Of a DNA stretch of 64,000 nucleotides, positions 47,029 through 59,587 are shown one piece after another. The notes below the pieces were generated by a model, which was not told the origin of the DNA, made no database searches, and saw nothing but the letters and a program-made list of their open reading frames with translations. The position numbers and the translations under genes were made by a program. The stretch spans positions 48,954,497-49,018,496 of the forward strand of contig JALGQZ010000002.1 of assembly GCA_023105745.1 (NCBI GenBank). Direction: 5' to 3'. This DNA is from Austropuccinia psidii (taxonomy: Eukaryota; Basidiomycota; Pucciniomycetes; Pucciniales; Sphaerophragmiaceae). Within the stretch, counting starts at the first letter, position 1; each line of letters begins with the position of its first letter.

Positions 47029-49520
47029 ATGGGATATACAGCTGGAAAATCAAGTATAAGTATTGTTATGGTTGATAACCAAGAAGGAAAAGTGAACTTG
47101 GATACAGGAGCATATTGCACCTGTTCTGGTAAAAGTTATTTAAAAACCATTGTCCCAGACTGGAAGAAAAACTTATGCCAATACAAGGTGTCAAATTTAG
47201 TAGTGCAAGTGAGAGCATGAAGCCCTTTGAAATAATTGATTTAACACTAATTTTTCCTCACCCCTCACAATGTGTCAGAATGAAAGTAGAGTTTGTAGTA
47301 ATGGACAACTGTACTAGTAATCACTTCATACTTGGAAATGACTACTTATCAGTTTATGGTATAGATATTTTACCATAGGAGACAACAAAAGACAAAAGTT
47401 TGGCTTCTTAAATAACAAAAAACAAATCACAGTTATTAAGAATGAAGAGAAAATTCCAGAAAAGGAACTTTTTATATCTGAACAACTCAAAGAGGCAGAA
47501 TTCAATCAAGAATTAACAGAAAAAATAAAATAAAAATTGATTGACCTCTTATTTAAGTACAAAAATGCCTTTGCAACTGAGAAGGAGCCACTAGGTGCCA
47601 TAATTGGGCATGAGGTGGATATAATTCTTAATGTGAAAAGCCTTACCCACCTTTACTAAGGAGACCAGCTTACCCAGCTAGTCCAAGGGCTAGAGAAGCT
47701 TTAGAGGTACACATTAAAGAATTAATGGACCTTGGAGTATTAAGAAAGGTAGGACATAATGAACAGGTAGAGGTCACTAGACCTGTCATTATAACTTGGC
47801 ATAATGGAAAATCAAGGATGGTAGGAGACTTCAGAGCCCTGAACACCTATACCATTCCAGACAGATATCCAATACCCATAATCCATGAGAAATTGACACA
47901 ATTGGCATAAGCTAAGTTCATTACAGCCATGGATGCCTTAAAGGGTTTTCATCAAAATGTCTTAACAGACAATGCCAAGAAACTACTGAGGATAATAGTC
48001 CACTGTGGGATTTTTGAATACTTAAGAATGCCATTTGGCATAAAAAATGCACCTTTTCATTATCAAAGGATGATGAACACCATATTTCCTGAAGAATTAT
48101 CAGAAGGATGGTTAATCATCTATATTGATTATATCATAGTTTGCTCAGAAACTTGGGAAAATCACCTTGCAAGACTAGAAAGGGTACTACAAAAAATAGT
48201 GCAAGTGAATATGAAAATTTCCTTGAAAAAGTGTCATTTTGCATACAGTGAGCTAAAAGCACTAGGACATTTTGTATCTGGAATTGGTCTAGGCATAGAC
48301 AAGAATAAAGTAGCAGAAGTACTACTTAAGCCAATGCCCCAAACCAAAAAAGAAATGCAATCCTTTCTAGGATTTGCTGGTTACTATAGACAGCATATAA
48401 AGGACTTTGCAAAAATTGCTAAATCCTTGTATAAGCTATGTGACCAACAAAAAGTCTATGAAATGACAGAAGAAAGAGTCAAGGCATATGAAGAATTGAA
48501 AAATTCCTTAACAAACGCCCCATTTCTTCTAATGCCAGATTGGAAACTACCCTTCAAACTTTACATTGATGCTTGTGGAGAAGGACTAGGTGCTGCACTA
48601 CACCAGACACAAATTATCAATGATAAACCAGTGGAAGGACCAATTTGTTTTATTTCAAGACAGATAAAGCCAACAGAAGCAAGATATGGAGCAAGCCAAA
48701 TGGAATGCCTCTGCTTAGTGTGGTCTTTAGAAAAATCACATTATTACTTGGATGAAACAGTATTTGATGTGATTACAGACTGTAATGCTGTAAAATGTCT
48801 ATTAAATATGAAAACTCCAAATAAACATATGCTGAGATGGCAAGTTGCTATTCAAGAATACAGAGGAAATATGACTATTTTTCATAAATCTGGCAATATT
48901 CATAAAAATGCAGATGGTCTTAGCAGATGGGCTCTAGCAAATACCCCTGACAATCAAGCATGGGTACCACAGGAAGAGCACCATATAGAAGGAATATGTG
49001 TTACAGACATTGGCACATAATTCTTTAACCAAGCTAAAGAAAGCTATAAGATAGACAAGAATTGCCATATCTTAAGCCAACTTCTAATGAAAGACTGCAA
49101 AGATCCATCACTTTCATCAAAATTAGATGAAACATGGAAAAAGGCATATGATGAAGGAAGATTCCACCTCCTTGATGGAATACTTTACCATAGAACAAAA
49201 CACACATGTGTTATGGCCTTAACAGATAGAACCCTGATAAACACTATTTTACATGAGTCTCATGATAGTGTTGCAGCTGGACACCTTTCAGAAGACAGAA
49301 CACTAGAGAGGGTGAAAACCTGCTCTTGGTGGCCAAATTGGAAGAAAGATGTTGCAGAATACTGTGAAACCTGTGACAGATGTCAAAAAGCTAACAGAGC
49401 CACAGGAAAGAAATTTGGAATGATGATCCAAATCCAAGAACCAAAATCCCCTTGGGAAATAGTTCATATGGATTGGGTAACAGCATTACCTCCAGGAGGA
49501 GACAGAAGCTATAATGCATG
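47029..49520 (+). pseudogene. Protease, RT, RNase H and integrase start, element B
   Basis: Protease: VNLDTGAYCTCSGKSYL (frame 1), then a frame change to IQGVKFSSASESM and a small deletion after YGIDI. A stop near 47530 and a 1-base deletion near 47640 precede RT. RT: TAA at 47908-47910 (CAA or AAA likely), [10 protein letters not shown] with the catalytic Asp, and [10 protein letters not shown], where the second Asp of YIDD is Tyr. RNase [18 protein letters not shown] at 49018-49020 follows. Integrase: HESHD...GHLSED...CETCDRC finger and [13 protein letters not shown]. The frame is then cut by element C after SYNA-C. Confidence 0.88.
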
Positions 49521-51328
49521 TGTGAGCCCTAGAGGTAATTTCATATACCCAAAAGACCACAAATACAAAAAATAACATATTAATATAAATAAAATAAATT
49601 TATTTATATCATTAAGATAAAAATATAAATATAAATATAAAATTATATCAAAAATAAAAAATTAATTACAATTTAGAAATAAAAATACATTAAATTTGGT
49701 AAGTATAAAATTACATTTATACTTGAAAAAATTAAGTAAAAATGAAATTTTAACAAAATTGTGAAAAAATAAATAAATTTGGAAAAAAGTTAAATAAAAA
49801 TTGTTATAACTTTTCATCCAATAAATAAACATATAAAAATTATTTCACCATTGGATTCCTCATAAAAAATCAGGTGGGGTCACCTCTGAGTGAAATTCTT
49901 GTAACTCAACTCTAAATAAGCTTAAATTAAGTTTTTAGTATTTTCAATACAAAAGTTGAAAATCCTCAAAACTTTAATTTAATTCACACCACATGTGGTG
50001 CTAACCATCAATTTTTGTGTTAAAATTGAGGTGTTGTGTTTAGTTTAGAAGTTATGAGGAATTGAAGTATTTTCAATTGAATTCAATTGAAATGTCAAAA
50101 TGTGCGTGTGTATTACATAAGTGAACTTTGATTTAAATATGAGGTGTCAATTACTACTGTATTGTACTGTACAATTCAATTGAATTACATATGTAAATTA
50201 TAAGTATAATACATGATGAGGAATTAAAGGAAAAATCAATTGGAAAGATTAAATTTGGGGGGGGAAAGGAACTTCAGCTCTAAGGGGGAGCTAGACCCCC
50301 AAAATCCTTGCTGACAGGCATGGGATGTCAAAATTCACGCAAAAGTTCATCACTTTTTGGCCTGGAATTGAGTTACACGGTCTGTGGACTCAATTGATGA
50401 TGAGGTTTTGATACCAACTGGGGTAGTTTTAGCTGTTGCCAAGAGGGTAAAACTACCCTTAAGATAAAACAATCATAGTAAAAACAGTTTTAACTGGTTT
50501 CTACGCCTCTGAAACACATTCTGACGTGTTTTGAAGGCTCTAGGCCTGGTATTGCTATAGTAATGGCTTATTTAAGGGTCTAAAATGGCTAAAAATGGCT
50601 TAAACCAGGGTTCAATGATGCCATAATTGGCTTTTCTGTTGTCAGACTGTTTTTCACGACTGACAAGAGTAAATTTTACTTATGGAGTAAGAGAATTGAT
50701 GGCTATAAAAGAATGTCTTCTTTGCCCCACTTTTCTCTTCATGTTAGAATCTTTTCCTTTTATAATTAGTTTAAACATTGTTAAACCAATCAATAAGAGA
50801 TTCCAACCACCTTTATTAAATCATTTTAAACCCTTTAAACACGTGAAAAAATCATTATAATCATTGTTTGTAGCTTTTATAATCATTTTTACCCCTGAAC
50901 CACCCCAAAAGTGAATTAAAGCATCTTTCATCACTGTTAACGTTGTCACTTTGTTTGCAAATTCACTCTGGTCACTTTTGGGCGTGTTTTCTCTTTAATA
51001 TTCTTTTTAAAGACTTTCTTCTTTAATTAATTTCTTGCAGTTCTTTTCTCAATTAATTCCAATTGAAATTGCTCTTGAAGAAATTTCTTTTGTAGCCTTA
51101 AAATATCTCTTGTAGAGTATTTTTTGGATAAATTTTTATTGTTGGTAAAACAATGAATTTTTATAATATTATTGTTTTATACTAATAAAGTTATAAACAA
51201 TAAAATTGGCGTGTTTTCTCTTAAAAATAATATTTCATACTATTTTTAATTGATTTCTACCTTATACAAATTTTGAGGACAGGAAAAGTACTTGATTTTT
51301 AATCAAAGTTTCATATCCACACCTTACA
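49521..51328 (+). repeat. 5' LTR of element C
   Basis: TGTGAGCCCTAGAGG...CACACCTTACA. TATA box TATAAAAG at 50704-50711. It lacks a 27-bp segment that is present in the 3' LTR near 58833-58860. Confidence 0.93.
50704..50711 (+). promoter_or_regulatory. TATA box of the family-C LTR
   Basis: GGCTATAAAAGAATG is identical in both LTRs (58958-58965 in the 3' copy). It is the best core promoter candidate, about 620 bp before the LTR end. Confidence 0.55.
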
Positions 51329-51551
51329 TTTGGGGGCCCAGCCGTGATATTTTACCTGTGACATATTTTTTTTACTCTTTTTAAATCTTTTTTCTTATAT
51401 TGAAAAATTTAAAAACATATAAAAAATACTTATAATTCAAAAAAACCCATAAAAAATAATTTTTTCATATTATAAGTGAGGCTCATATTTTTATTTCTTT
51501 TTTGAAATATCCTTTTTTTACTTAATTAATTGGCTTTTTCATTAATTTTAG
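51329..51551 (+). other. PBS and leader of element C
   Basis: Begins TTTGGGGGCCCAGCCGTGAT, the same GC-rich box as in families A and B with two or three changes. The leader ends ATTAATTTTAG, a good acceptor site, before the first exon. Confidence 0.6.
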
Positions 51552-52463
51552 TGTCTGACAACGTGGTAAGACAAGAAAACATTGAAACAGCCTCAACAGT
51601 AACCAGCATTATCCCTGCCAGTACTGTTAATTCTGATCATAATAGTACTATTATTGTGACTCAAAATAACCAACCTGAACCAATATCTTCTGAATTGATT
51701 AACTTGGACATAAGTAATACCCTTCAGAAAGCTAAGAATTTGGCCAATAGTAAGTTTTTTGACATAAAAATACTATTTTAAGCCTTTTTAACCAAAATTA
51801 TGCCTTCAACCAGGTCGGGAGCCAGCTATAACCCTTCAAGCAGCTCCCAAAAAGGTAATAGACGTGATTATGGCAGAGGCCAATCAGGTACAGAAGGAAA
51901 AGGGTCAGTTGATGACTTCCAAACAACTAAAATGGGTCATTCTGAAGCTGATAATACCATTTTACCTTCAAAAAGAGCTGACACCGCCACAACAAGCCTC
52001 TGTGGACATATACAAAGCCAGCCACAGTGAATACAACAATGCACTTCAATTCAAGGAGTACCAGATCCTTGCAGACCTTTGGAAGAATTGCATGAATTCT
52101 TACCTGACAGTAAGAAAATTCCTGGGCCATCCCAACACTTGCAAATTGCTCAATTGATGGCATCCATTGATGGAGAAGAAAAACATGATGCTGTTGACAC
52201 TATAATGGAGGAAAAACAACCCTCCACCACCCAAACCATTTCCAAAAACAGCCCCAGTGGCCAGCACCAGCAATTCTAACGTGAAAAAACAGCCACAAGT
52301 TCCAAACAAGGGCAAAGGGAAGGTACCAGCCCCAAAACCTTACAGCCAGGGCTACATAATCCCAAAGATTCAGCAGGATGCCATGGAAAATGTATTTAAG
52401 ATGGCCAGAACCATGATGGAATTACAGAAGAAGGAGGAAGCCAGATTAAGATTCCAGAAATGA
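51552..52463 (+). other. Spliced second reading frame overlapping gag, element C
   Basis: Exon 1 (51552-51749) reads SDNVVRQENIETASTV, TQNNQPEPISSELINLD, LQKAKNLAN without a stop and ends AATA before GTAAGT. The acceptor CAG lies inside ATG-CCT-TCA-ACC-AG of gag, so exon 2 starts at 51814. The joint codon AGT gives SREPAITLQAAPKKVIDVIMA, then LKWVILKLIIPFYLQKEL, IYKASHSEYNNALQFKEY, CMNSYLTVRKFLG and, after two stops (near 52157 and 52202), KPYSQGYIIPKIQQDAMEN, FKMARTMMELQKKEEA. The first 160 codons are open. This copy shows best that the frame is protein-like, with helical, non-repetitive sequence. The start codon is not seen; an upstream exon in the leader is possible. Confidence 0.6.
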
Positions 52464-53577
52464 TTTCTGATATATTTGATTCCATCCCAGAGTTGTATGA
52501 TGCTATAAATGACGTGAAAACAAATCTTTCTAATAAAAATGAAACCATTTGTAACAACATTAAAGCAATCAACCTGAGTCTGTGCCAAATTAATGAAATA
52601 CTTATGTGTTTTGAAAAAGCTTTAAGAACAATTAGAAATTCCAATAATGATAATTCTTCTAGCAATAAAATAAATAAACAATCTGCTATTATTAAAGAAT
52701 TAACAGATAAATATTCCAAATTCAATATTGATGACATAATTGAAAAAAGAATTAAACAAGCCATAAATATTATCAAAACAGATAACAAGAAAGTCCTTGA
52801 TGACATTTCAAATTCATTTACTGAAGTAAAGACATATACCATTGCCTTGAAAAAGTGTTTTGATGCTTCACAAGAAGAAGTATCAAAATTATCAATGAAA
52901 TTGAACCAAGTCACTGCTGATAATACAAGACAGACAGAGTTATGACAAGAACTGACACATAAGGAAGACATGTATAAAATTGAAGTAATAAATTTAATAC
53001 AAAGCTTCCAACATGAATACAGAAATTCCCAAAGGTGTAGCAACAGTAGAATGAATGACATTGAACAAATACTGAACACCTTACCAAGAATGTCTACACC
53101 TCTAAATAAAAATGAGGGCACAAGAATTCCAAATCCACAAGTATTGGATCCTGATAATTCACAATCAAAAAATTAATTATCCACTTCTTTTCATAACTTG
53201 GAACCATCAATGGGCCAAGCACTCTTGAAAGAAGTTCCAAAACTTAAAGAATGGCCTCACTTCAGTGGTGAAGGAGAGTATGACCATATGGAATTCATTA
53301 GAGGTATTGACATGATCAAAGAGGATTTTGAATTACCAGACAGATTGGTAACAGCCAGGTTTAACACCTTGTTTACCAGATCAGCTCACAGATGGTACAT
53401 CAAAATAAGACAAGCACATGGACACCAGAGTTGGACTTGGTGGAAAACCCAAATCATCAACAAATGGGCAAATGATGCTTGGAGGTTTTAAGATGAAACA
53501 GCCTTTGAATCTGCAAAATTTAATGCTGATAAAGACAAAGCTTTACCATGGTTTTGCCAACAAAAAGACAGATTAAC
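51800..53577 (+). pseudogene. Gag, element C
   Basis: ATG 51800 (MPSTRSGASYNPSSSSQKG) opens a frame that continues past stops at 52028-52030, 52277-52279, 52397-52399, 52943-52945, 53174-53176 and 53489-53491. A long coiled-coil region (52460-52945) precedes the capsid-like part with KEWPHFSGEGEYDHMEFIR and WTWWKTQIINKWAND. A single base is missing near 53573-53577 in QQKDRL, after which reading continues in frame 1. The six stops make this the most broken gag of the three. Confidence 0.85.
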
Positions 53578-55605
53578 GCATTATATCCAGACATGTCAGA
53601 ATTTATGATCCATAGAAAAATTCTGAGACAATGTGGAGGTGACTTAGAGCATGCTGTCAAAAGCAGGACTACTGAACAATCTTCAGCAGAGGATATTATC
53701 AATATACTAGAAGAAGTAACCACCAGAACCAAAATTGGTTCTAGTAGGGTGAATCTCAAAACAAGGTTTAATACACCTTGAAAAGATTCTGTGGACAAAA
53801 AACCCAAAGAAAATTCTAGTAATATTAAGTATAAATCTGCAGATACAGTCAGAAAGTGCCATATTTGCCAAAGCACCACCCATTTACCCAATACATGTCC
53901 AGAAAAGGGAAAAATCAATGAAATTGACATTGAAAAGGAACCAGATGTTGAAAAAGAAGACATAATTGAAGACAATTCAGATGATAAGTCATCCATATTT
54001 TCTAAATCTTCAAAAGATATAGAAAATATCAATGCCACTTTTGACATCATGGAATCTTATTCCCACTTGCCACAATTGAGCAATGGTCAAGTTTATTTAT
54101 CAAAAGTTCAATATGCACAACTTATGAAGACAAAACCAAACAGAGGAAAAGGCTATACAGCTGGTAACTCCTGTATAATAGAAGTGGTGATTGACAACAA
54201 GCCCACCAAGCTTTTGCTTGACCCAGGAGCCTTCTGCTCTTGTGTTGGAAAATCTTTTCTTAAGACTTGTGTACCAAATTTTGAAGACCAATTGTTACCA
54301 ATTGATGGTATAAAATTCAACAGTGCAAGTAACCCAATGAAAGCATTAGGAATCTTTGAGACCAATGTCATATTCCCACATATAAATGGGAATTTAAGAA
54401 TCACAGTTGAATTTGTTGTTATGGAAAATTGCTCTAGTACCCATTTTATATTGGGGAATGACTCTTTAATCATGTATGGGATAGATTTGCATAATAACAA
54501 AGACAGATACTTTACTATTGGAGACAATAAGCGACAAAAATTTGCCTTTTTACCATTTAAAAGACAAATTACAGTAAACAAAGTATCACCAGTCAACTTG
54601 GAGTTAGAGAAATTCAAGTCTGAACAGTTAAATGAGGCTGAAATAAGCCTTCATCTGACTGATAAACAAGAAAATGAACTTTCTTCCCTTTTGTATGACC
54701 ACAGAAAAGCATTTGCTACAGACAAAGAACCTCTAGGAGCAATTATTGGTCATGAAGTTGACATCATTCTTAACATTGAAGGACCTTATCCACCACTCTT
54801 AAGAAGACCTGCTTATCCAGCAAGTCCAAAATCAAGAGAAGCTCTAGAAATTCATATCAAAGAACTTCTGGACCTTGGTGTAATAAGAAAAGTAGGCCAC
54901 AACAAAGAAGTAGAAATAACTACACCAGTCATAGTGGCATGGCATAATGGAAAATCCAGAATGGTTGGGGTCTTTAGAGCTCTGAACACTTACACTGTTC
55001 CAGACAGATACCCAATACCAAAAATCCAAACTGCCCATACTCAAATATCTCAAGCAGTATATATAGCCACTATGGATGCCCTTAAAGGATTCCATCAAAA
55101 TGTGATGACACCAAGAGCAAGAAAATACTTGAGAATTATAGTTCATTGTGGAGTGTATGAATACTTGAGGATGCCCTTTGGTATTAAAAATGCACCTTCA
55201 CACTTCCAAAGAATGATTAATGAAATTTTCCCTGAAGAACTCTCAGAGGGATGGTTAATCATTTACATTGATGACATTATTGTCTGTTCCAAGACTTGGG
55301 AGGAGCACATGTACAGATTGTCCAGAGTTTTGACAAAAATTAAATCAGTCAACATGAAAATCTCCTTGAAGAAATGCCATTTTGGATTCAAAGAACTTAA
55401 GGCACTAGGACATGTTGTATCTGGTGTATCCCTTGGAATTGACAAAAACAAAGTTGCAGCAGTATTGCTAAAACCCATGCCTCAGAACAAAAAGGAAATT
55501 CAGTCATTCTTAGGTTTTGCAGGATATTACAGGAAACACATTAAAGATTTTTCATCCATAGCAAGACCACTTTATAAATTGTGTGACAAAGACACAGTAT
55601 TTTAA
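53578..55605 (+). pseudogene. Gag end, protease and RT, element C
   Basis: Frame 1: MIHRKILRQCGGDLEHAVKS, a stop at 53779-53781 (TGG likely), an intact zinc knuckle [14 protein letters not shown] near 53860, and the protease with [17 protein letters not shown], where DPG replaces the usual DTG or [16 protein letters not shown] and [10 protein letters not shown] are intact. The conserved Asp in RMVGDFRALN is Val. The stretch from 53791 to 55602 is open for 604 codons and ends in TAA at 55603-55605, within DTVF-stop, where family A has Glu. Confidence 0.88.
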
Positions 55606-57724
55606 ATGACTGTTGACAGAGTCAAAGCTTTTGAGTCTCTAAAAGAAGCATTGACCACTGCTCCACTCTTACTGATGCCAGACTTTAAATTGCCTTTCAA
55701 ACTGTATATTGATGCATCAGGGGATGGACTAGGTGCTGCACTTCACCAAGTTCATATCATAAATGATAAACCTGTAGAAGGACCCATATGTTTCATATCC
55801 AGGCAAATCAAACCAGCTGAAGCCAGATATGGAGCAAGTCAGATGGAATGTCTATGCCTTGTCTGGGCCTTGGAGAAATTGAACTACTTCTTAAAGGGAT
55901 GTGTTTTTGAGGTGATAACAGATTGTACAGCTGTCAAATCACTTTTGAACATGAAAACACCCAACAGACATATGCTCAGATGTCAAATAGCCATACAAGA
56001 ATACAGAGGCAATATGACTATTGTTCATAAGGATGGGAATATTCATAAGAATGCAGATGGACTAAGCAGATGGCCATTACCAAATAATATTGATAATCCT
56101 GCTTATGTGCCAGAAGAAGCTTCACCACAAATTCCAATAGAAGGAATAAGTGTTACAGACTTGAACACCACCTTCTTTGAAGAAGTCAGAAGTAGTTACA
56201 CTCAAGATAAGAATTGTAGCATCTTATGCCAATTACTTAACAAAGACTGTAAAGACAACTCTCTAATACATGCCTTGGATGAAGTATGGAGGAAATCTTA
56301 TGACGAAGGAAGATTTCACCTACTGGATGGTATAATTTACCACAGAACCAAGCACACATGTGTCATGACAGTTGTAGACAGGTCATTAATCAATCTTGTA
56401 CTGAAAGAATGCCATGACAGCCCCTTTTCAGTACATCTGTCTGAAGACAGAACAAGAGAGAAAGTAAAGACCTGAATATGGTGGCCAATGTGGCAGAAAG
56501 ATGTTGCAGAGTATTGAAAAACCTGTGACAGATGCCAAAAGGCAAATAGATCCACTGGCAAGAGACTTGGAAATATGATAAAAATCCAAGAACCAAACAG
56601 ACCTTGGGAAATTGTCCATATGGATTGGGTAACTGGCCTACCACCAGGAGGTGACAGAAGCTATAATGCTTGCGTAGTAATTGTGGACAGATTCAGTAAA
56701 ACTCCAATCTTTTTACGATGTCACAAAGATTATACAGCCATGGATACAGCTCTTCTGATATGGAATAGAGTAGTGTCATGGACTGGGATATTTACAAATA
56801 TCATTGGTGATAGGGATCCCAAATTCACTTCAGCACTATGGACAAATCTTCACCAATTATTTGGCACTAAACTGTCTTTCTCTACAGCCTACCACCCACA
56901 AACTGATGGCCTGGCTGAAAGGATGATCCAAACCTTATAGTACATGGTGAGATGATTTTGTGCATATGGCCTTGAATTCAAATATTGTGATGGATTTACC
57001 CATGATTGGTGTACTCTGTTGCCCGCACTGGAATTAGCATATAAAACATCAATCCATGCCAGTACCAATCAGACTCCTGCTATTCTGGAAAAAGGATGGA
57101 ACCCCAAGTTACCCCAAGATTCCTTGAGGAAAGACTTAATTGAAATACATCCCACAGCTGCTAGCTTAAAAGGAATGCTAGACAAAGCTAGAAAGCATGC
57201 ATTAAGGTGCATGGAGGACTCTTTTGCATATGCTAAAGACAAATGGGATAAATCACATGCAACTCCAGATTTCAAAGTGGGGGACCTAGTTCTTGTATCC
57301 ACCACTAACTTCAATAACATCAAAGGATGTAAAAAAGCTGAAAGACTCCTTTGCAGGACCTTTTGTGATTAAGGCCCTCCATGGAGAAAATGCTGTTGAA
57401 GTAGAGTTATCTGAAGAACTTAGCAATAAGCATCCTACATTTCCAGTGAGCTTGATAAAGCCATATAAATCTAGTGATGCTGAGAAATTTCCCTTGAGGA
57501 ATAAGATTCCCCAAGTTATACCTCCTATTGAGACATCTGGTACTAAGAAAATTACCAAATTTCTTAAAGAAAGGATATTAAGAACCAAAAAGGTAAGGGA
57601 ATACCTTGTTAGGTACAGTGACCCAACTTTTGAAGATGAATAGTTAGAAGAAAAAGATATACCAGAATCTACCAAACTCCTCAGGAGATTAAGACACACT
57701 AGAAACACCAATATTACAAAGTAA
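55606..57724 (+). pseudogene. RNase H, integrase and chromodomain, element C
   Basis: RNase [31 protein letters not shown]. Integrase finger [13 protein letters not shown], where Val replaces the usual Gly, followed by stops at 56473-56475 and 56515-56517. Core: [25 protein letters not shown] and LAERMIQTL, then stops at 56938-56940 and near 56953. One extra A in a run near 57329-57335 shifts the frame inside GCKKLKDSFAGPF. The chromodomain part REYLVRYSDPTFEDE is cut by TAG where Trp is expected (57642-57644). It ends NITK-TAA at 57722-57724. Confidence 0.88.
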
Positions 57725-57735
57725 TATTCTTTTTT

Positions 57736-57747
57736 AGGGGGAGGGAA
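57736..57747 (+). other. Polypurine tract of element C
   Basis: AGGGGGAGGGAA stands directly before the 3' LTR. Confidence 0.8.
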
Positions 57748-59582
57748 TGTGAGCCTTAGAGGTAATTTCATATACCCAAAAGACCACAAATACAAAAAAT
57801 AACATATTAATATAAATAAAATAAATTTATTTATATTATTAAAATAAAAATATAAATATAAATATAAATATAAAATTATATTAAAAATAAAAAAATTAAT
57901 TACAATTTAAAAATAAAAATACATTAAATTTTGTAAGTATAAAATTACATTTATACTTGAAAAAATTAAGTAAAAATGAAATTTTAACAAAATTGTGAAA
58001 AAATAAATAAATTTGGAAAAAGGTTAAATAAAAATTATTACAACTTTTCATCCAATAAATAAACATATAAAAATTATTTCACCATTCGATTCCTCATAAA
58101 AAATCAGGTGGGGTCACCTCTGAGTGAAATTCTTGTAACTCAACTCTAAATAAGCTTAAATTAAGTTTTTAGTATTTTCAATACAAAAGTTGAAAATCCT
58201 CAAAACTTTAATTTAATTCACACCACATGTGTTGTTAACCATCAATTTTTGTGTTAAAATTGAGGTGTTGTGTTTAGTTTAGAAGTTATGAGGAATTGAA
58301 GTATTTTCAATTGAATTCAATTGAAATGTCAAAATGTGCGCGTCTATTACATAAGTGAACTTTGATTTACATATGAGGTGTCAATTACTACTGTATTGTA
58401 CTGTACAATTCAATTTAATTACATATGTAAATTATAAGTATAATACATGATGAGGAATTAAAGGAAAAATAAATCGGAAAGATTAAATTTGGGGGGGAAA
58501 AGGAACTTCAGCTCTAAGGGGGAGCTAGACCCCCAAAATCCTTGCTGACAGGCGTGGGATGTCAAAATTCATGCAAAATTTCATCACTTTTTGGCCTGGA
58601 ATTGAGTTACAGGGTCTGTGGACTCAATTGATGATGAGGTTTTGATACCAACTGGGGTAGTTTTAGCTGTTTCCAAGAGGGTAAAACTACCCTTAAGATA
58701 AAACAATCATAGTAAAAACATTTTTAACTGATTTCTATGCCTCTGACACACATTCTGACGTGTTTTGAATGCTCTGGGCCTGGTATTGCTATAGTAATGG
58801 CTGATTTAAGGGTCTAAAATGGCTAAAAATGGCTTAAACCAGCCCTTTTTGGTCTAAACCAGGGTTCAATGATGCCATAATTGGCTTTTCTGTTGTCAGA
58901 CTGTTTTTCACGACTGACAAGAGTAAATTTTTCTTTTGGAGTAAGAGAATTGATGGCTATAAAAGAATGTCTTCTTTGCCCCACTTTTCTCTTCATGTTA
59001 GAATCTTTTCCTTTTATAATTAGTTTAAACATTGTTAAACCAATCAATAAGAGATTCCAACCACCTTTATTAAATCATTTTAAACCTTTTAACCACGTGA
59101 AAAAATTATTATAATCATTGTTTGTAACTTTTATAATCATTTTTACCCCTGAACCATCCCAAAAGTGAATTAAAGCATCTTTCATCACTGTTGACTTTGT
59201 CACTTTGTTTCCAAATTCACTCTGGTCACTTTTGGGTGTGTTTTCTCTTTAATATTCTTTTTGAAGACTTAGTTCTTTAATTAATTGCTTGCAGTTCTTT
59301 TCTCAATTAATTCCAATTGAAATTTCTCTTGAAGAAATTTCTTTTGTAGCCTTAAAATATCTCTTGTAGAGTATTTTTTGGATAAATTTTTATTGTTGGT
59401 AAAACAATAAATTTTTATAATATTATTGTTTTATACCAATAAAGTTATAAACAATAAAATTGGTGTGTTTTCTCTTAAAAATAATATTTCATACTATTTT
59501 TAATTGATTTTTACCTTATACAAATCTTGAGGACAGGAAAAGTACTTGATTTTTAATCAAAGTTTCATATCCACACCTTACA
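57748..59582 (+). repeat. 3' LTR of element C
   Basis: Matches the 5' LTR with scattered substitutions. TATA box TATAAAAG at 58958-58965. The extra 27 bp repeat the word CTAAACCAG next to CTTAAACCAG, so it is either a local duplication here or a deletion in the 5' LTR. Confidence 0.93.
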
Positions 59583-59587
59583 GCATG

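Larger units (their letters stand above)
49521..59582 (+). mobile_element. Ty3/Gypsy retrotransposon, family C, inserted in element B
   Basis: LTRs at 49521-51328 (1808 bp) and 57748-59582 (1835 bp) flank a 6.4-kb interior coding on +. The target duplication GCATG is perfect (49516-49520 and 59583-59587) and lies in the integrase gene of element B. The order of domains matches families A and B. Multiple stops and two frameshifts disable it. Confidence 0.95.

Noticed and set aside
50627..50860. 77-residue frame in both LTRs of element C
   Set aside because: It has no ATG start (TTG) and lies across the TATA box region; the conservation is explained by shared LTR descent.
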